A stretch of 35,891 bases of DNA from a virus. Positions 20,689 to 27,738 of the stretch are shown one piece after another. The notes beneath the pieces were generated by a model, which did no database searches, had not been told where the DNA came from, and saw nothing but the letters and a program-made list of their open reading frames with translations. The stretch's first letter is position 1. Each line of letters begins with the position of its first letter. Position numbers and translations under genes: made by a program. Where the stretch lies: the IMG/VR virus record IMGVR_UViG_3300032288_001625, positions 1 to 35,891 of that record; one strand, given 5' to 3'.

Positions 20689-21533
20689 GCCTGCACCTCG
20701 TTGTCCATAGCCACGATGGCCCGGCCGATCACTTCGGCGACCTGGGGCACGACGGCGTTTCCGAGGCATCGCAGTCGGTCCACCCGATTGGGAACCCCAT
20801 GAGCCACTCGACCCACGGCGGGTTCAGTCTGCCACCACCCTCCGCAGGCTTTGGGTACGTTTTGCTCTTTGTCTCCCCTCGTTCCACTGCGTGGTCGAGG
20901 CAGTCCCTCGCTGGCGTGTTCCAGCACGGCCCCTTGTAGTCCCTGGCCGTAGGTGTCGGCCAAAGCCGCACTGCCGTCTCTAGGCTGATCCCAGTTTTTG
21001 ATCTGCGAATCTTTGCAAAATCTGGCCCAGCCGCAGATGCCTTTGGCGTTGGCCACAAGCCAGACACGCTGCCTGACGTGCGGAGCACCAACGTCGGCAG
21101 CGGCGATAATGTGCCATTCGCATACATACCCGACCGAGGCAAGCGCCCGCAGGATTCCGTGGAACGTGCGGCCTCCGTCATGGCTGAGAAGTCCGAGGGG
21201 ATTTTCCGCCACAAAGAACCTTGGGCAGAGATCCGCAACAACTCGGAGGGCTTCGCCCCACATCCATCGCTCATCGCTCGCGCCTTTCTGTTTTCCTGCG
21301 TGGCTCACTGGCTGGCACGGCACGCCGGCACAGATGAGGTCAACACGCCAATCAGCCGGATCGCCGACCGGGAACGTCCGCACATCGCCCCAGCGGGTGA
21401 CGCTGGGCCAGTGCTTTGCCAGCACGCTGCTGGCGTAGGCGTCGATCTCGACCTGCCACCGACACTCCATGCCTGCCCGCTCAAGGCCAAGGTCGAAGCC
21501 GCCAATACCGGCGAAGAGTGATCCGAACGTCAT
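20685..21533 (-). CDS. C5-cytosine DNA methyltransferase
   Basis: This 282-residue enzyme would methylate cytosine at a specific DNA site using SAM. Motifs in order: I SLFAGIGGFDLGLERAG at 5-21, the catalytic Cys 73 in AGVPCQPVS, VI VAENPLGLL near 108-116, VIII VRQRVWLVA near 153-161, and X LGNAVVPQVAEVIG near the C-terminus. The target-recognition region is short. ATG 21533 is preferred because AAGGA lies eight bases upstream; the ATG at 21542 overlaps that site. No partner restriction enzyme was found, so its likely role is to protect phage DNA from host restriction. Confidence 0.9.
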   Translation of the reverse strand: MTFGSLFAGIGGFDLGLERAGMECRWQVEIDAYASSVLAKHWPSVTRWGDVRTFPVGDPADWRVDLICAGVPCQPVSHAGKQKGASDERWMWGEALRVVADLCPRFFVAENPLGLLSHDGGRTFHGILRALASVGYVCEWHIIAAADVGAPHVRQRVWLVANAKGICGWARFCKDSQIKNWDQPRDGSAALADTYGQGLQGAVLEHASEGLPRPRSGTRGDKEQNVPKACGGWWQTEPAVGRVAHGVPNRVDRLRCLGNAVVPQVAEVIGRAIVAMDNEVQA

Positions 21534-21563
21534 CGGTCGCATCCTTGCAACGTGATTGGTGAG

Positions 21564-21788
21564 TCAAGCGATCCGGCCGTCATCGTCGCACTGGACGCCA
21601 GCCTTGCGGGCGAGCTCAATGGCATCGTCATCCGTGACGGCCCAGCGGCGGCCCGAGCCAAGTTGGCCGTAGACATCCGAAACGACGTAGTGCTGACCGT
21701 CCGTGAACTGGATGCACCAAGCCTTCTTGATGCCGACCGTGACCGCGAGCCGCTTGGCGTTTGTCAGGTTGTCGCAGGTGGCATTCAT
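21564..21788 (-). CDS. Unknown 74-residue protein behind its own promoter
   Basis: This small protein has a basic N-terminal helix (NLTNAKRLAVTVGIKKAWCI), a beta segment (QHYVVSDVYGQLGSGRRWAV) and an acidic C-terminus. It is the first gene after the predicted promoter at 21841-21869 and precedes the methyltransferase gene. It may be a regulator, but no motif is decisive. Confidence 0.65.
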   Translation of the reverse strand: MNATCDNLTNAKRLAVTVGIKKAWCIQFTDGQHYVVSDVYGQLGSGRRWAVTDDDAIELARKAGVQCDDDGRIA

Positions 21789-21812
21789 CGTTTCGTCCCC
21801 CGGCTGGCGTTG

Positions 21813-21835
21813 CGTCAGGTCTCATGTGCCTGACG
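21813..21835. promoter_or_regulatory. Inverted repeat at the transcription start
   Basis: CGTCAGG (21813-21819) and CCTGACG (21829-21835) are perfect 7-bp arms separated by nine bases, spanning the expected start point (near 21834) of the promoter at 21841-21869. It may be an operator or a 5' hairpin. Confidence 0.45.
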
Positions 21836-21840
21836 TGTGT

Positions 21841-21869
21841 ACTGTAGGGTATCGGTAGTTAGGCGTCAA
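21841..21869 (-). promoter_or_regulatory. Promoter with AACTACCG box
   Basis: On the minus strand, TTGACG (21869-21864, 5/6) is followed after 17 bases by TACAGT (21846-21841, 4/6). AACTACCG (21860-21853) lies in the spacer, three bases after the -35 element. It would drive the gene at 21564-21788, the methyltransferase and the 47-residue protein. Confidence 0.6.
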
Positions 21870-21915
21870 GGGGATGAATCGGATTTTCTGGGGTGCGTTT
21901 TCTCCGTGGAAAACG

Positions 21916-22200
21916 CTACTTCTGGCCGGGCTTCCGGCGGGCCGCCTTTTTCCGCTTCGCCGCTGGCCGCTTGGCCAAGTGCTTCTTGCCGACTGACCGC
22001 GTGGTCAGGGCGTCTCGAGCCTGCTTGGCGGCCGACGTGGGGATGAGCCAGACACGCTGCCCGATCCGGCGTGCGCCCGGCAGTTTGCCCTCACGGAGCA
22101 GGATCCTGACCCAACCGTCCGTGCAGCCCATGACCTCCACGGCCTCGGAAACCGTGAGGTACTCGCCGCCGTCGATTTTCTGCGGTGCCATCGCAACCAT
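21916..22200 (-). CDS. Excisionase-like MerR/HTH_17 DNA-binding protein
   Basis: This 94-residue protein has a winged helix-turn-helix typical of excisionases and HTH_17 proteins: YLTVSEAVEVMGCTDGWVRILLREGKLPGARRIGQRVWLIP at about 14-54. It is followed by a Lys/Arg-rich tail (KRPAAKRKKAARRKP) that should bind DNA non-specifically. It lies divergent to the integrase, as many recombination directionality factors do, so it may direct excision or regulate the integrase promoter. The start is ATG 22200, which coincides with the predicted transcription start; ATG 22191 is an alternative. Confidence 0.75.
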   Translation of the reverse strand: MVAMAPQKIDGGEYLTVSEAVEVMGCTDGWVRILLREGKLPGARRIGQRVWLIPTSAAKQARDALTTRSVGKKHLAKRPAAKRKKAARRKPGQK

Positions 22201-22206
22201 GCCCAA

Positions 22207-22234
22207 ATACTACAGGGCGGCGGTAGTTGGTCAA
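22207..22234 (-). promoter_or_regulatory. Promoter of the excisionase-like gene (leaderless)
   Basis: On the minus strand, TTGACC (22234-22229) is followed after 16 bases by TAGTAT (22212-22207). AACTACCG (22228-22221) follows the -35 element directly. The expected start point falls on the A of ATG 22200, so the mRNA may lack a leader. Confidence 0.55.
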
Positions 22235-22317
22235 ACCGTCGCCGATTTGCCCAAGCCGCCAGACCGGCCATACATTCGACCGGAGGCCCAGATATCAAGC
22301 GGAGGGCACTTCGGTAC

Positions 22318-22345
22318 TTGGCTTGTACAGATACATTTGTATAGT
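22318..22345 (+). promoter_or_regulatory. Integrase promoter with overlapping dyad
   Basis: On the plus strand, TTGGCT (22318-22323) is followed after 16 bases by TATAGT (22340-22345). ATACA (22331-22335) and TGTAT (22338-22342) form a dyad that overlaps the -10 element, and TTGTACAG (22323-22330) in the spacer resembles the CTGTACAG sites of the early promoter. This suggests repression by a phage regulator. Confidence 0.55.
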
Positions 22346-22366
22346 ATCCGCTCAAGGGAGGTTCCG

Positions 22367-23296
22367 ATGACGATCCGCGATCTATTGGTTGAGCGATACG
22401 CACCGTTGCGTGGGCTGAAGGACCGTAGCGTAGTTATTTTCGGCCAGACCATCGACCGGCTTGAGGAGTTCCTCGGGCGGGTCGCCACGCTGGAGGACTT
22501 CACAGACCTGCAGATGGCCAAATACCTCCGCTGGCGTGCACAGACGCCGTGTCGCAGGCGTTTGCCATCCCCGGCCACAGTGGCCAAGGACAGGGCTCAC
22601 CTCGTCGCTCTGGCCAACCTAGCGGCCCGCAAGCGGCTGATCCCTGAGTTCGTGGATTTCCCCCGGCTCAAGGTTCCCAAGAAGCCGCCACGCGGGTACA
22701 CGGTTGAGGAGATGTCTGCCCTCATCCGGCAGGCCCGCCACCGGATCGGGTACATAGGCACGGTGCCTGCGTCTTGGCTTTGGATGACTATCGTCCGTGC
22801 AGAATGGGAGTCTGGGGAACGGTGCGGCTCGCTGCTGCGGCTGCGGTGGACCGAGGTAGACCTGGCCCGGCGGACGCTCACCCTGTTGGGCGAGAACCGC
22901 AAGGGCGGCGTCGAGACGATTGAACGGGCCATCAGCGAGGAGCTCGCCGCATGGCTTGCGACTCGCGCCCAGCCGACCGGGCTGGTCTGGCCGTGGCTTG
23001 AGCACCGTCGGGAACAGAGTTTCTACACGTCCTTCAGGCAGATGGCCGAGCGGGCCGGCGTCACGCCACGGGGCACGCATGCCATCCGCAAGTCGAGCGG
23101 CTCGTACGTGAAGGCCGGGGGAGGGGATGCCACCGAGCACCTGGGCCACGCCAACCCGAGGACCACCAGGGATCACTACTTCGACACCCGGATCACCGGG
23201 CGGCAGTCAGCCCTCGACTACCTGCCGCCGCTGGATCTGACCGAGCCGCCGCCTCACCAGAAGCCAGCCGGCGACGGCGACAGGCCGGCGGCCTGA
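22367..23296 (+). CDS. int: Tyrosine recombinase / integrase
   Basis: This 309-residue enzyme integrates phage DNA by site-specific recombination and is the only confident plus-strand gene. The N-terminal arm and core-binding region spans about 1-105. The catalytic domain shows Arg 152 in GERCGSLLRLRW, a probable Lys 179, the HAIR box with His 238 and Arg 241, His 261 in LGHAN, and the nucleophile Tyr 271 in RDHYFDTR. GGGAGG lies five bases before ATG 22367. The open frame upstream of this ATG is not used because the promoter lies inside it. The attachment site was not located. Confidence 0.92.
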   Translation: MTIRDLLVERYAPLRGLKDRSVVIFGQTIDRLEEFLGRVATLEDFTDLQMAKYLRWRAQTPCRRRLPSPATVAKDRAHLVALANLAARKRLIPEFVDFPRLKVPKKPPRGYTVEEMSALIRQARHRIGYIGTVPASWLWMTIVRAEWESGERCGSLLRLRWTEVDLARRTLTLLGENRKGGVETIERAISEELAAWLATRAQPTGLVWPWLEHRREQSFYTSFRQMAERAGVTPRGTHAIRKSSGSYVKAGGGDATEHLGHANPRTTRDHYFDTRITGRQSALDYLPPLDLTEPPPHQKPAGDGDRPAA

Positions 23297-23317
23297 ACCG
23301 GGCACGGCGCGGAAGCT

Positions 23318-23342
23318 GCGGCGGGAAAGGATAAAACGCCGC
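23318..23342. terminator. Hairpin between convergent genes
   Basis: GCGGCG (23318-23323) and CGCCGC (23337-23342) can pair over a 13-base purine/A-rich loop in the 69-base gap between the integrase and the convergent tail-side operon. It could slow transcription from both sides. No T tract is present. An attachment site in this gap is possible but not visible. Confidence 0.35.
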
Positions 23343-23365
23343 TGCCATCAACGCGCCGGCCCGGC

Positions 23366-23572
23366 TCAGTCTCCACGAATGTGTGACAGCGACGGCAACT
23401 CGTCCCGCTGGGCAATCGTCACGGCCAGCCTGCCCTTTACACGCGAGAGCTCGGCGAGCAGCCGCATGACGTGGGCCGCGAGCGTGCCGGAAGTGCCGGT
23501 GTAGGCACCCTGGAACTTGCGGGCGTCGAACTCGCACTGCTGCAGGTAGGCGTCAGAGAGGGGCTCAGCCAC
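23366..23572 (-). CDS. Unknown 68-residue helical protein
   Basis: This small protein (AYLQQCEFDARKFQGAYTG, then HVMRLLAELSRVKGRLAV) appears helical. GTG 23572 is chosen: it overlaps the upstream stop by eight bases and has GGGAG seven bases before it. It is the last gene of the minus-strand tail-side operon. No family was recognised. Confidence 0.6.
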   Translation of the reverse strand: MAEPLSDAYLQQCEFDARKFQGAYTGTSGTLAAHVMRLLAELSRVKGRLAVTIAQRDELPSLSHIRGD

Positions 23573-24092
23573 GAGCGTGCTCCCGGTACACCACCAGGGC
23601 AATCGCTGCGTACGCCGCGATGTCCAACAGCGTGTCCTCGACGCCGTCAAACTCAACCTCGCCCCGGCGAAAGAACGACCGCAGCCGCTGCATCTTGTCG
23701 GCCATCCGCAGCACGCAGCCAGCGTAGGCCGGGACGTTGATCACGTCAGCCGAGTTGCGGATGTTGGCCAGAGCGTCTTCGTCTACGCCGTAATCCATTG
23801 TCTTCCGCATATGGAGCGAGCGGAGCTCCTCGAGCACTGCCACGAACGAATCGGTGCCGGGGCGGTACTTGGGCGTTGGCGGATTCCACTCGGCGTAGGT
23901 CTCGCTCAGCACGCCGTCGCCGGCAAGCCTGACGTGTTGCATTTCCTCTGCTTCTGCAACTTCTGGCAGAGGTTCCGTTACAGCCGGCGACACGTAGCCA
24001 CGCATCTTCGGATCATCGGCCGGCGTCGCCGCCATGCGTGCGGAAACTGCTGAACGGATCGCCGCTGTGCTGTCCTCGAGAGTCGTGCTCAT
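23565..24092 (-). CDS. DUF1599-like (nucleotide-modification-associated) protein
   Basis: This 175-residue protein has a disordered N-terminal half and a C-terminal helical domain with KTMDYGVDEDALANIRNSADV, ADKMQRLRSFFRRGE and VEDTLLDIAAYAAIA. The K-x-x-DYG, helical, EDTLLDIAAYA order matches DUF1599, also called a nucleotide modification associated domain and related to all-alpha NTP pyrophosphatases. It may act on unusual nucleotides or clean nucleotide pools. ATG 24092 overlaps the phosphoesterase stop (ATGA). Confidence 0.75.
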   Translation of the reverse strand: MSTTLEDSTAAIRSAVSARMAATPADDPKMRGYVSPAVTEPLPEVAEAEEMQHVRLAGDGVLSETYAEWNPPTPKYRPGTDSFVAVLEELRSLHMRKTMDYGVDEDALANIRNSADVINVPAYAGCVLRMADKMQRLRSFFRRGEVEFDGVEDTLLDIAAYAAIALVVYREHARG

Positions 24093-25162
24093 TCCTTGGC
24101 CTTTCGTAAGTCTCGGTCGCAGAACAATGGATATGCCCGCGTCACCTCGTTGCGGCCGTGGTCGATGATTGCCATCCCCTGGCACGGCCGCTCGGGCGAT
24201 GCGACTCGCTCAGCGTATGGGCTGTGTCCAATCACGCTGCCGTTGGCCACGTAACGTGCACCACGCAACCAGCCCCACGAGTGGTAGTGGCCGAAGATAG
24301 TGAGGTCCGCTTTGCGGCCTGCGTCCCACCGGGCGATTGCTTTACTCGCCGGCAGGGCGAGACCGTAGACGCCACCAGCGAAACGAATGCTGTGGCCGTG
24401 CGTAGTACGCACAAGGAACCCGTCGAGATCCACGTAACCCAGGTGGCCCTCGGCGATCTGCCACCGCACGTTGGCGTTCTTCTCTTCGCGGGCCAGCGTG
24501 AAATACATCAATTGCTCCCACGAGTGCTCGAGCTCCGTGGCGATTCGGTTTTTTTCTGTGCTTCGCCCGTGGTTCCCAGCGTTCGTGCAGACGATCACCT
24601 GCTCAGCGTTCTTCGCAACGTTGTCGATGAGCCCACGCAGACGCTCGGCAATCCACCGAGTGGCGTTCATCGGCGACAGCTGGGCCACCTCCACGCAATC
24701 CGGGTGGATGTGCCCCGTCAGGAAGTCACCGCCCAACCAAATCAGAACCCGGCGGATGTCAGCCTGGTTCCGTTCGTGGTGCAGGCAATCAAGGAACCGC
24801 TCCTCAAGCTCGGCCATCCGCTGCTCGCACACGTCTAGTGAATAGTCATTCTCGCCGTTGACCGTCTCGGGCAGCACCCGCTCCTCGCAGTGCACGTCCG
24901 ACAGCATGAGAATCGCAGTGGCGTCGTGCTTGGTGCGTTTCCGGCCCTTGACAGTTTTGGTCAAGGCCACCGGCTTGACACCACGCAGCGACGCCAAGGC
25001 GTCCGCACGCTCACGCTCGCGGTCGATCTGCTGCAACGCCGCCTTGTACTTCGACCGCAGCCCGGCAGCCTCCGACCGCAACCGTGCCAACTCCGCATCG
25101 GCTGCAAGTTGCTGGGCCGCGTCGATCTCATTGGCCACCGAGTCCGCTAGCTTTTCAGCCAT
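24089..25162 (-). CDS. Metallophosphoesterase with N-terminal coiled coil
   Basis: This 357-residue protein has a coiled coil (about 1-60) and a calcineurin-like phosphoesterase domain: metal-binding D-x-H in MLSDVHCEE (Asp 89, His 91), the GGDF motif (144-147, Asp 146), the GNH motif in NAGNHGR (196-198), a THGHS motif near 254-258, and the final FGHYH (290-294). Such enzymes cleave phosphodiesters in nucleotides or DNA (for example Mre11/SbcD nucleases). The substrate is not visible. It is coupled to the DUF1599-like gene, which suggests a joint nucleic acid or nucleotide role. Confidence 0.88.
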   Translation of the reverse strand: MAEKLADSVANEIDAAQQLAADAELARLRSEAAGLRSKYKAALQQIDRERERADALASLRGVKPVALTKTVKGRKRTKHDATAILMLSDVHCEERVLPETVNGENDYSLDVCEQRMAELEERFLDCLHHERNQADIRRVLIWLGGDFLTGHIHPDCVEVAQLSPMNATRWIAERLRGLIDNVAKNAEQVIVCTNAGNHGRSTEKNRIATELEHSWEQLMYFTLAREEKNANVRWQIAEGHLGYVDLDGFLVRTTHGHSIRFAGGVYGLALPASKAIARWDAGRKADLTIFGHYHSWGWLRGARYVANGSVIGHSPYAERVASPERPCQGMAIIDHGRNEVTRAYPLFCDRDLRKAKE

Positions 25163-25383
25163 CGTGCAAGCACCTTTTCGGAGGGCATTTGCCAGCCATT
25201 TGCCTTGCCGGCTTGGATCGCGAGCCGGGCCACGACGTATGGCTTCGGCCCAAGCGTCCCGGTCTTGTACCGCTCACGCAGTTCCTCGAGCTCGGCGACG
25301 GCTGCCTTTGGCAGACGAGCGAGCCACGGCAGGTGGTCATGCACGCCAGACTCGACAGCCGATAGCAGCGTCACCTTGGCCAT
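25147..25383 (-). CDS. Unknown 78-residue protein
   Basis: This small protein has WLARLPKAAVAELEELRERYKTGTLGPKPYVVARLAIQAG and MPSEKVLARWL, probably three helices that may bind DNA. ATG 25383 has AAAGGAG five bases upstream, a strong site; GTG 25389 is less likely. No known family was recognised. Confidence 0.65.
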   Translation of the reverse strand: MAKVTLLSAVESGVHDHLPWLARLPKAAVAELEELRERYKTGTLGPKPYVVARLAIQAGKANGWQMPSEKVLARWLKS

Positions 25384-25385
25384 GC

Positions 25386-25667
25386 TCACTCCTTTGGCGT
25401 CATCGTGTAGAGCATCGCAAGCACACGCCGCTGCACCTTTGCCAACTCAGTGACCGCTTCCTCGCTGATGCTCGGCCCTAGCGTGGCATGGGCGATCTCG
25501 TGCAGGATGGTCTCGATGCGGGACCACCCACGGGCACGCTCGTCGATGAGGATCCGTGGCCGTGCGGCGTTGTCAAAGAACGTCCATCCGGCAGCGTCGC
25601 CTTTGAGCTGGGTGAATCGCAGCAGCCACCGCTTGCCGTCGATCTTGACGTGGTGATCGTCTGGCAT
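25386..25667 (-). CDS. Small zinc metallopeptidase-like protein (HExxH)
   Basis: This 93-residue protein has a beta-rich first half (KRWLLRFTQL, WTFFDNAARPRILID) and a helix with TILHEIAHATLGPSISEEAV, containing the zinc-binding HEIAH motif (near 56-60) and a downstream Glu that could be the third ligand. The layout resembles SprT or ImmA-type minimal metallopeptidases. In phages such small HExxH proteins are of unknown use; anti-repressor cleavage is one possibility. Confidence 0.75.
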   Translation of the reverse strand: MPDDHHVKIDGKRWLLRFTQLKGDAAGWTFFDNAARPRILIDERARGWSRIETILHEIAHATLGPSISEEAVTELAKVQRRVLAMLYTMTPKE

Positions 25668-25670
25668 CGC

Positions 25671-25817
25671 TCACCCTCTCGCCGCCATCCACAAACCGAC
25701 GTTAGCGGCACTGTACCCGAGGTATGCGAGCGCGAGGCCAGCCTTGCCGTGCCACCACAGGTCGCCGGCCACCCACAGGTAGATGACGCCCGTGAGGGCG
25801 ATGAGCCACGGAGCCAC
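25671..25817 (-). CDS. Small two-helix membrane protein
   Basis: This 48-residue frame starts at GTG 25817, with AAAGGAA about nine bases upstream, and ends at TGA 25671 just before the next ATG. It encodes two hydrophobic helices (PWLIALTGVIYLWVAGDLWW and LALAYLGYSAANVGLWMAA) joined by a short charged turn. Size, ribosome-binding site and fit into an otherwise empty gap support it. A holin-like or membrane-modifying role is possible but not shown. Confidence 0.65.
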   Translation of the reverse strand: MAPWLIALTGVIYLWVAGDLWWHGKAGLALAYLGYSAANVGLWMAARG

Positions 25818-25854
25818 GGGCGGTTTCCTTTCGCACGCCACCCTAGCTGGGGCG

Positions 25855-26172
25855 TCAACTCGTCTGGCCTGGCGGCAGGCCGAGCTTCTCGCCCAGCCGA
25901 TTCAAGGCAGCCTGCCGCTTAGAGCAGCCGCAGTCCTTCACGCCAACGGCCGATGCCACCGCCTGCACCCGTTCCTTGGTGATGCCCACGGCGTCGAGCC
26001 CGGCGGCCACCATGTCGCCGAGGCCCGGCTTCGCTCGCGGGTAGGCCGGGTGCGTCTCGTCCACCACCAGGCGGTCGCCGTCCTCGCTAACGATGCACGG
26101 CCGCACCTGCTCGAGCGTGTAGCCCCGCTGGCGGCACCGGGCCTCAAGATGGGCGAGGCGGCAGCGGATCAT
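25855..26172 (-). CDS. Unknown phage protein with CxC motif
   Basis: This 105-residue protein has a basic N-terminal segment (MIRCRLAHLEARCRQRGYTL), a beta segment (RPCIVSEDGDRLVVDETHPAYP) and a C-terminal DCGCSKRQAALNRLGEKLG. The DCGC-K/R-ALN ending recurs in phage proteins of this type, to my knowledge without known role. ATG 26172 overlaps the upstream stop (ATGA). Confidence 0.7.
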   Translation of the reverse strand: MIRCRLAHLEARCRQRGYTLEQVRPCIVSEDGDRLVVDETHPAYPRAKPGLGDMVAAGLDAVGITKERVQAVASAVGVKDCGCSKRQAALNRLGEKLGLPPGQTS

Positions 26173-26744
26173 GGCAGCGGGTTGCAGACGGGAATCCACG
26201 CACTGCCGCTGTCGCCGACGCCGCCCGCGAAGGCAACCCTCACGGCAGTCAGGTTTGAGTTAACTTCTGTCGAGACTAAACCACAGCAGCCGCCTACGGT
26301 GATTTCTCCAAAACTTATGAACGCCCCGGCCCCACATCCAGGCGGATTGACTGTTTCACTCGCCTGCGTATCAACCCACCCATCACCGTCTGCAACACTG
26401 TATGCACCGTTAGCGTCTGGACCTTCAATGCTGCCGATAATGTCCGCACAACTCAAGCCGCAGCACGGCTCAATAGTCATGCTGACAAGCACAAGCGGGT
26501 CTCCGTTTGGGTCAACGCCAGGCGACTCGTTGATAGTTGCGGTCCATCCCGCATCTGCTAATCGCCCCTGGATCGTTTCCCACACTGGCTTAAAACAGTT
26601 GTCCCAATCCTCTTGATAGGCGCCAGCAATATTTGTGTTGGCGTACAACGTCACGCAGCACTGTTTGCAGCAGCACTCCTGCTCGGTCCCGATCTTCCCA
26701 TCACGCATGACGGGCTGGCCGTCCTGAAACGTGATGAGCGTCAT
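26169..26744 (-). CDS. Cysteine-rich protein, tail-tip candidate
   Basis: This 191-residue protein carries an unusual CCCKQCC cluster near residues 24-30, and further pairs in EPCCGLSC, GCGAG and GGCCGL, amid a beta-rich sequence. The Cys pairs may bind metal or form disulfides. It lies downstream of the tape measure in the tail operon, where tail-tip or fibre proteins normally occur. GC content appears lower than that of nearby genes. No family was recognised. Confidence 0.65.
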   Translation of the reverse strand: MTLITFQDGQPVMRDGKIGTEQECCCKQCCVTLYANTNIAGAYQEDWDNCFKPVWETIQGRLADAGWTATINESPGVDPNGDPLVLVSMTIEPCCGLSCADIIGSIEGPDANGAYSVADGDGWVDTQASETVNPPGCGAGAFISFGEITVGGCCGLVSTEVNSNLTAVRVAFAGGVGDSGSAWIPVCNPLP

Positions 26745-27226
26745 GCGGCAGCCGTCGAGCAGGTGGTGATCGAGTACCACTGCACATAGCCACCAGTGGA
26801 CGTGGTGTGGCCGAACAGCTGGATCTCGCCAGCCTGGAACCCGCCGAGCGTGGCGAGGTTGGCGTTAAGCAAATGCCACGTCGCTTCGCTCGTGGGCGTC
26901 GGTTTCCCGATTAGGCACTGCACAGGAGTTGGTGCATACAGCGGCAGGAAGGCGTTGTACGCTGCGGCCGTGCTAGAAGTGCTCGTTCCTGAAGGCGCCC
27001 CAAAGTTCACGACTTGTGTGGTGCCAGTAGCCCACAAGCCTGTGAAGGTCGCAAACTTTATGACAGGCGACGCGACACCACCGCCAAGTCGCTCAAACCG
27101 CAGCGGCTCAGCACCACGGTCGCCTTGCTCAACTTTTCGCACGACCTTGGCAATACGCTCAGCGGCTGGGCGAGTGAACGTCACTCGCTCAGTCTTGGCG
27201 GCCTTGCCATCTGGACGCTGGGCCAT
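26741..27226 (-). CDS. Tail-associated protein of unknown family
   Basis: This 161-residue protein has a basic N-terminal region (TFTRPAAERIAKVVRKVE) and a beta-rich remainder with Ser/Thr/Gly repeats (GTTQVVNFGAPSGTSTSSTAA). The pattern resembles short tail or fibre proteins. It is coupled to the Cys-rich protein downstream (ATGA). Its function is inferred from its location only. Confidence 0.65.
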   Translation of the reverse strand: MAQRPDGKAAKTERVTFTRPAAERIAKVVRKVEQGDRGAEPLRFERLGGGVASPVIKFATFTGLWATGTTQVVNFGAPSGTSTSSTAAAYNAFLPLYAPTPVQCLIGKPTPTSEATWHLLNANLATLGGFQAGEIQLFGHTTSTGGYVQWYSITTCSTAAA

Positions 27227-27227
27227 T

Positions 27228-27728
27228 TTAGAAACACCCGAACGCAGTCACGCCAGACACAAGCGACACGCCGCCGCCAGATCCGACGTACGGGTTGAGT
27301 TCTTTCCCGTGCAACTTTCCGGCCACAAGAACGCGCACTGATGTCCCTTTTGTGGCCTGCAGATACCACGCATGGGAAAAGCTCGTCGCGGTTGCAGGCA
27401 CCGAAGAAAACACCACGGTGGCAACGCTACTCGATACAGTCAGAGGCAAAGAAAAGTCCGAAACGTACGCCGGCTGGCAGACGCCATTGAACCCGTAGTA
27501 ACGCTCACCGCGTACGGTTTGCCAGGTGCTGGAAATCGTGCCGCTGCTGCAAGAGATTTCCTGATCCTCCTCCCAAACGCGGTACGCACTTGCGGAATAC
27601 GTTGCGGCTGTGTCGCTGCATTCAAGTGCAAACGACGCCTTGGCCGTGCTCTTGCCGTCCCATTCCACATCAAACTTGGCTGGCTTAAATGACAGACGGC
27701 CAGACGATGCGCCTTGATTGAATGACAT
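27228..27728 (-). CDS. Beta-rich tail protein, unknown
   Basis: This 166-residue protein is rich in Ser, Thr, Val and Tyr with no catalytic motif; it includes WQTVRGERYYGFNGVCQPAY and a hydrophobic C-terminal end. It is probably a virion component near the tail tip. ATG 27728, with AGGAA upstream, is used; the open frame begins ten codons earlier inside the previous gene. Confidence 0.65.
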   Translation of the reverse strand: MSFNQGASSGRLSFKPAKFDVEWDGKSTAKASFALECSDTAATYSASAYRVWEEDQEISCSSGTISSTWQTVRGERYYGFNGVCQPAYVSDFSLPLTVSSSVATVVFSSVPATATSFSHAWYLQATKGTSVRVLVAGKLHGKELNPYVGSGGGVSLVSGVTAFGCF

Positions 27729-27738
27729 TTGTAATTTC

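Noticed and set aside
21893-22366. Upstream extension of the integrase frame
   Set aside because: The extension runs antisense to the excisionase-like gene and across the integrase promoter; the ATG at 22367 has a strong ribosome-binding site.
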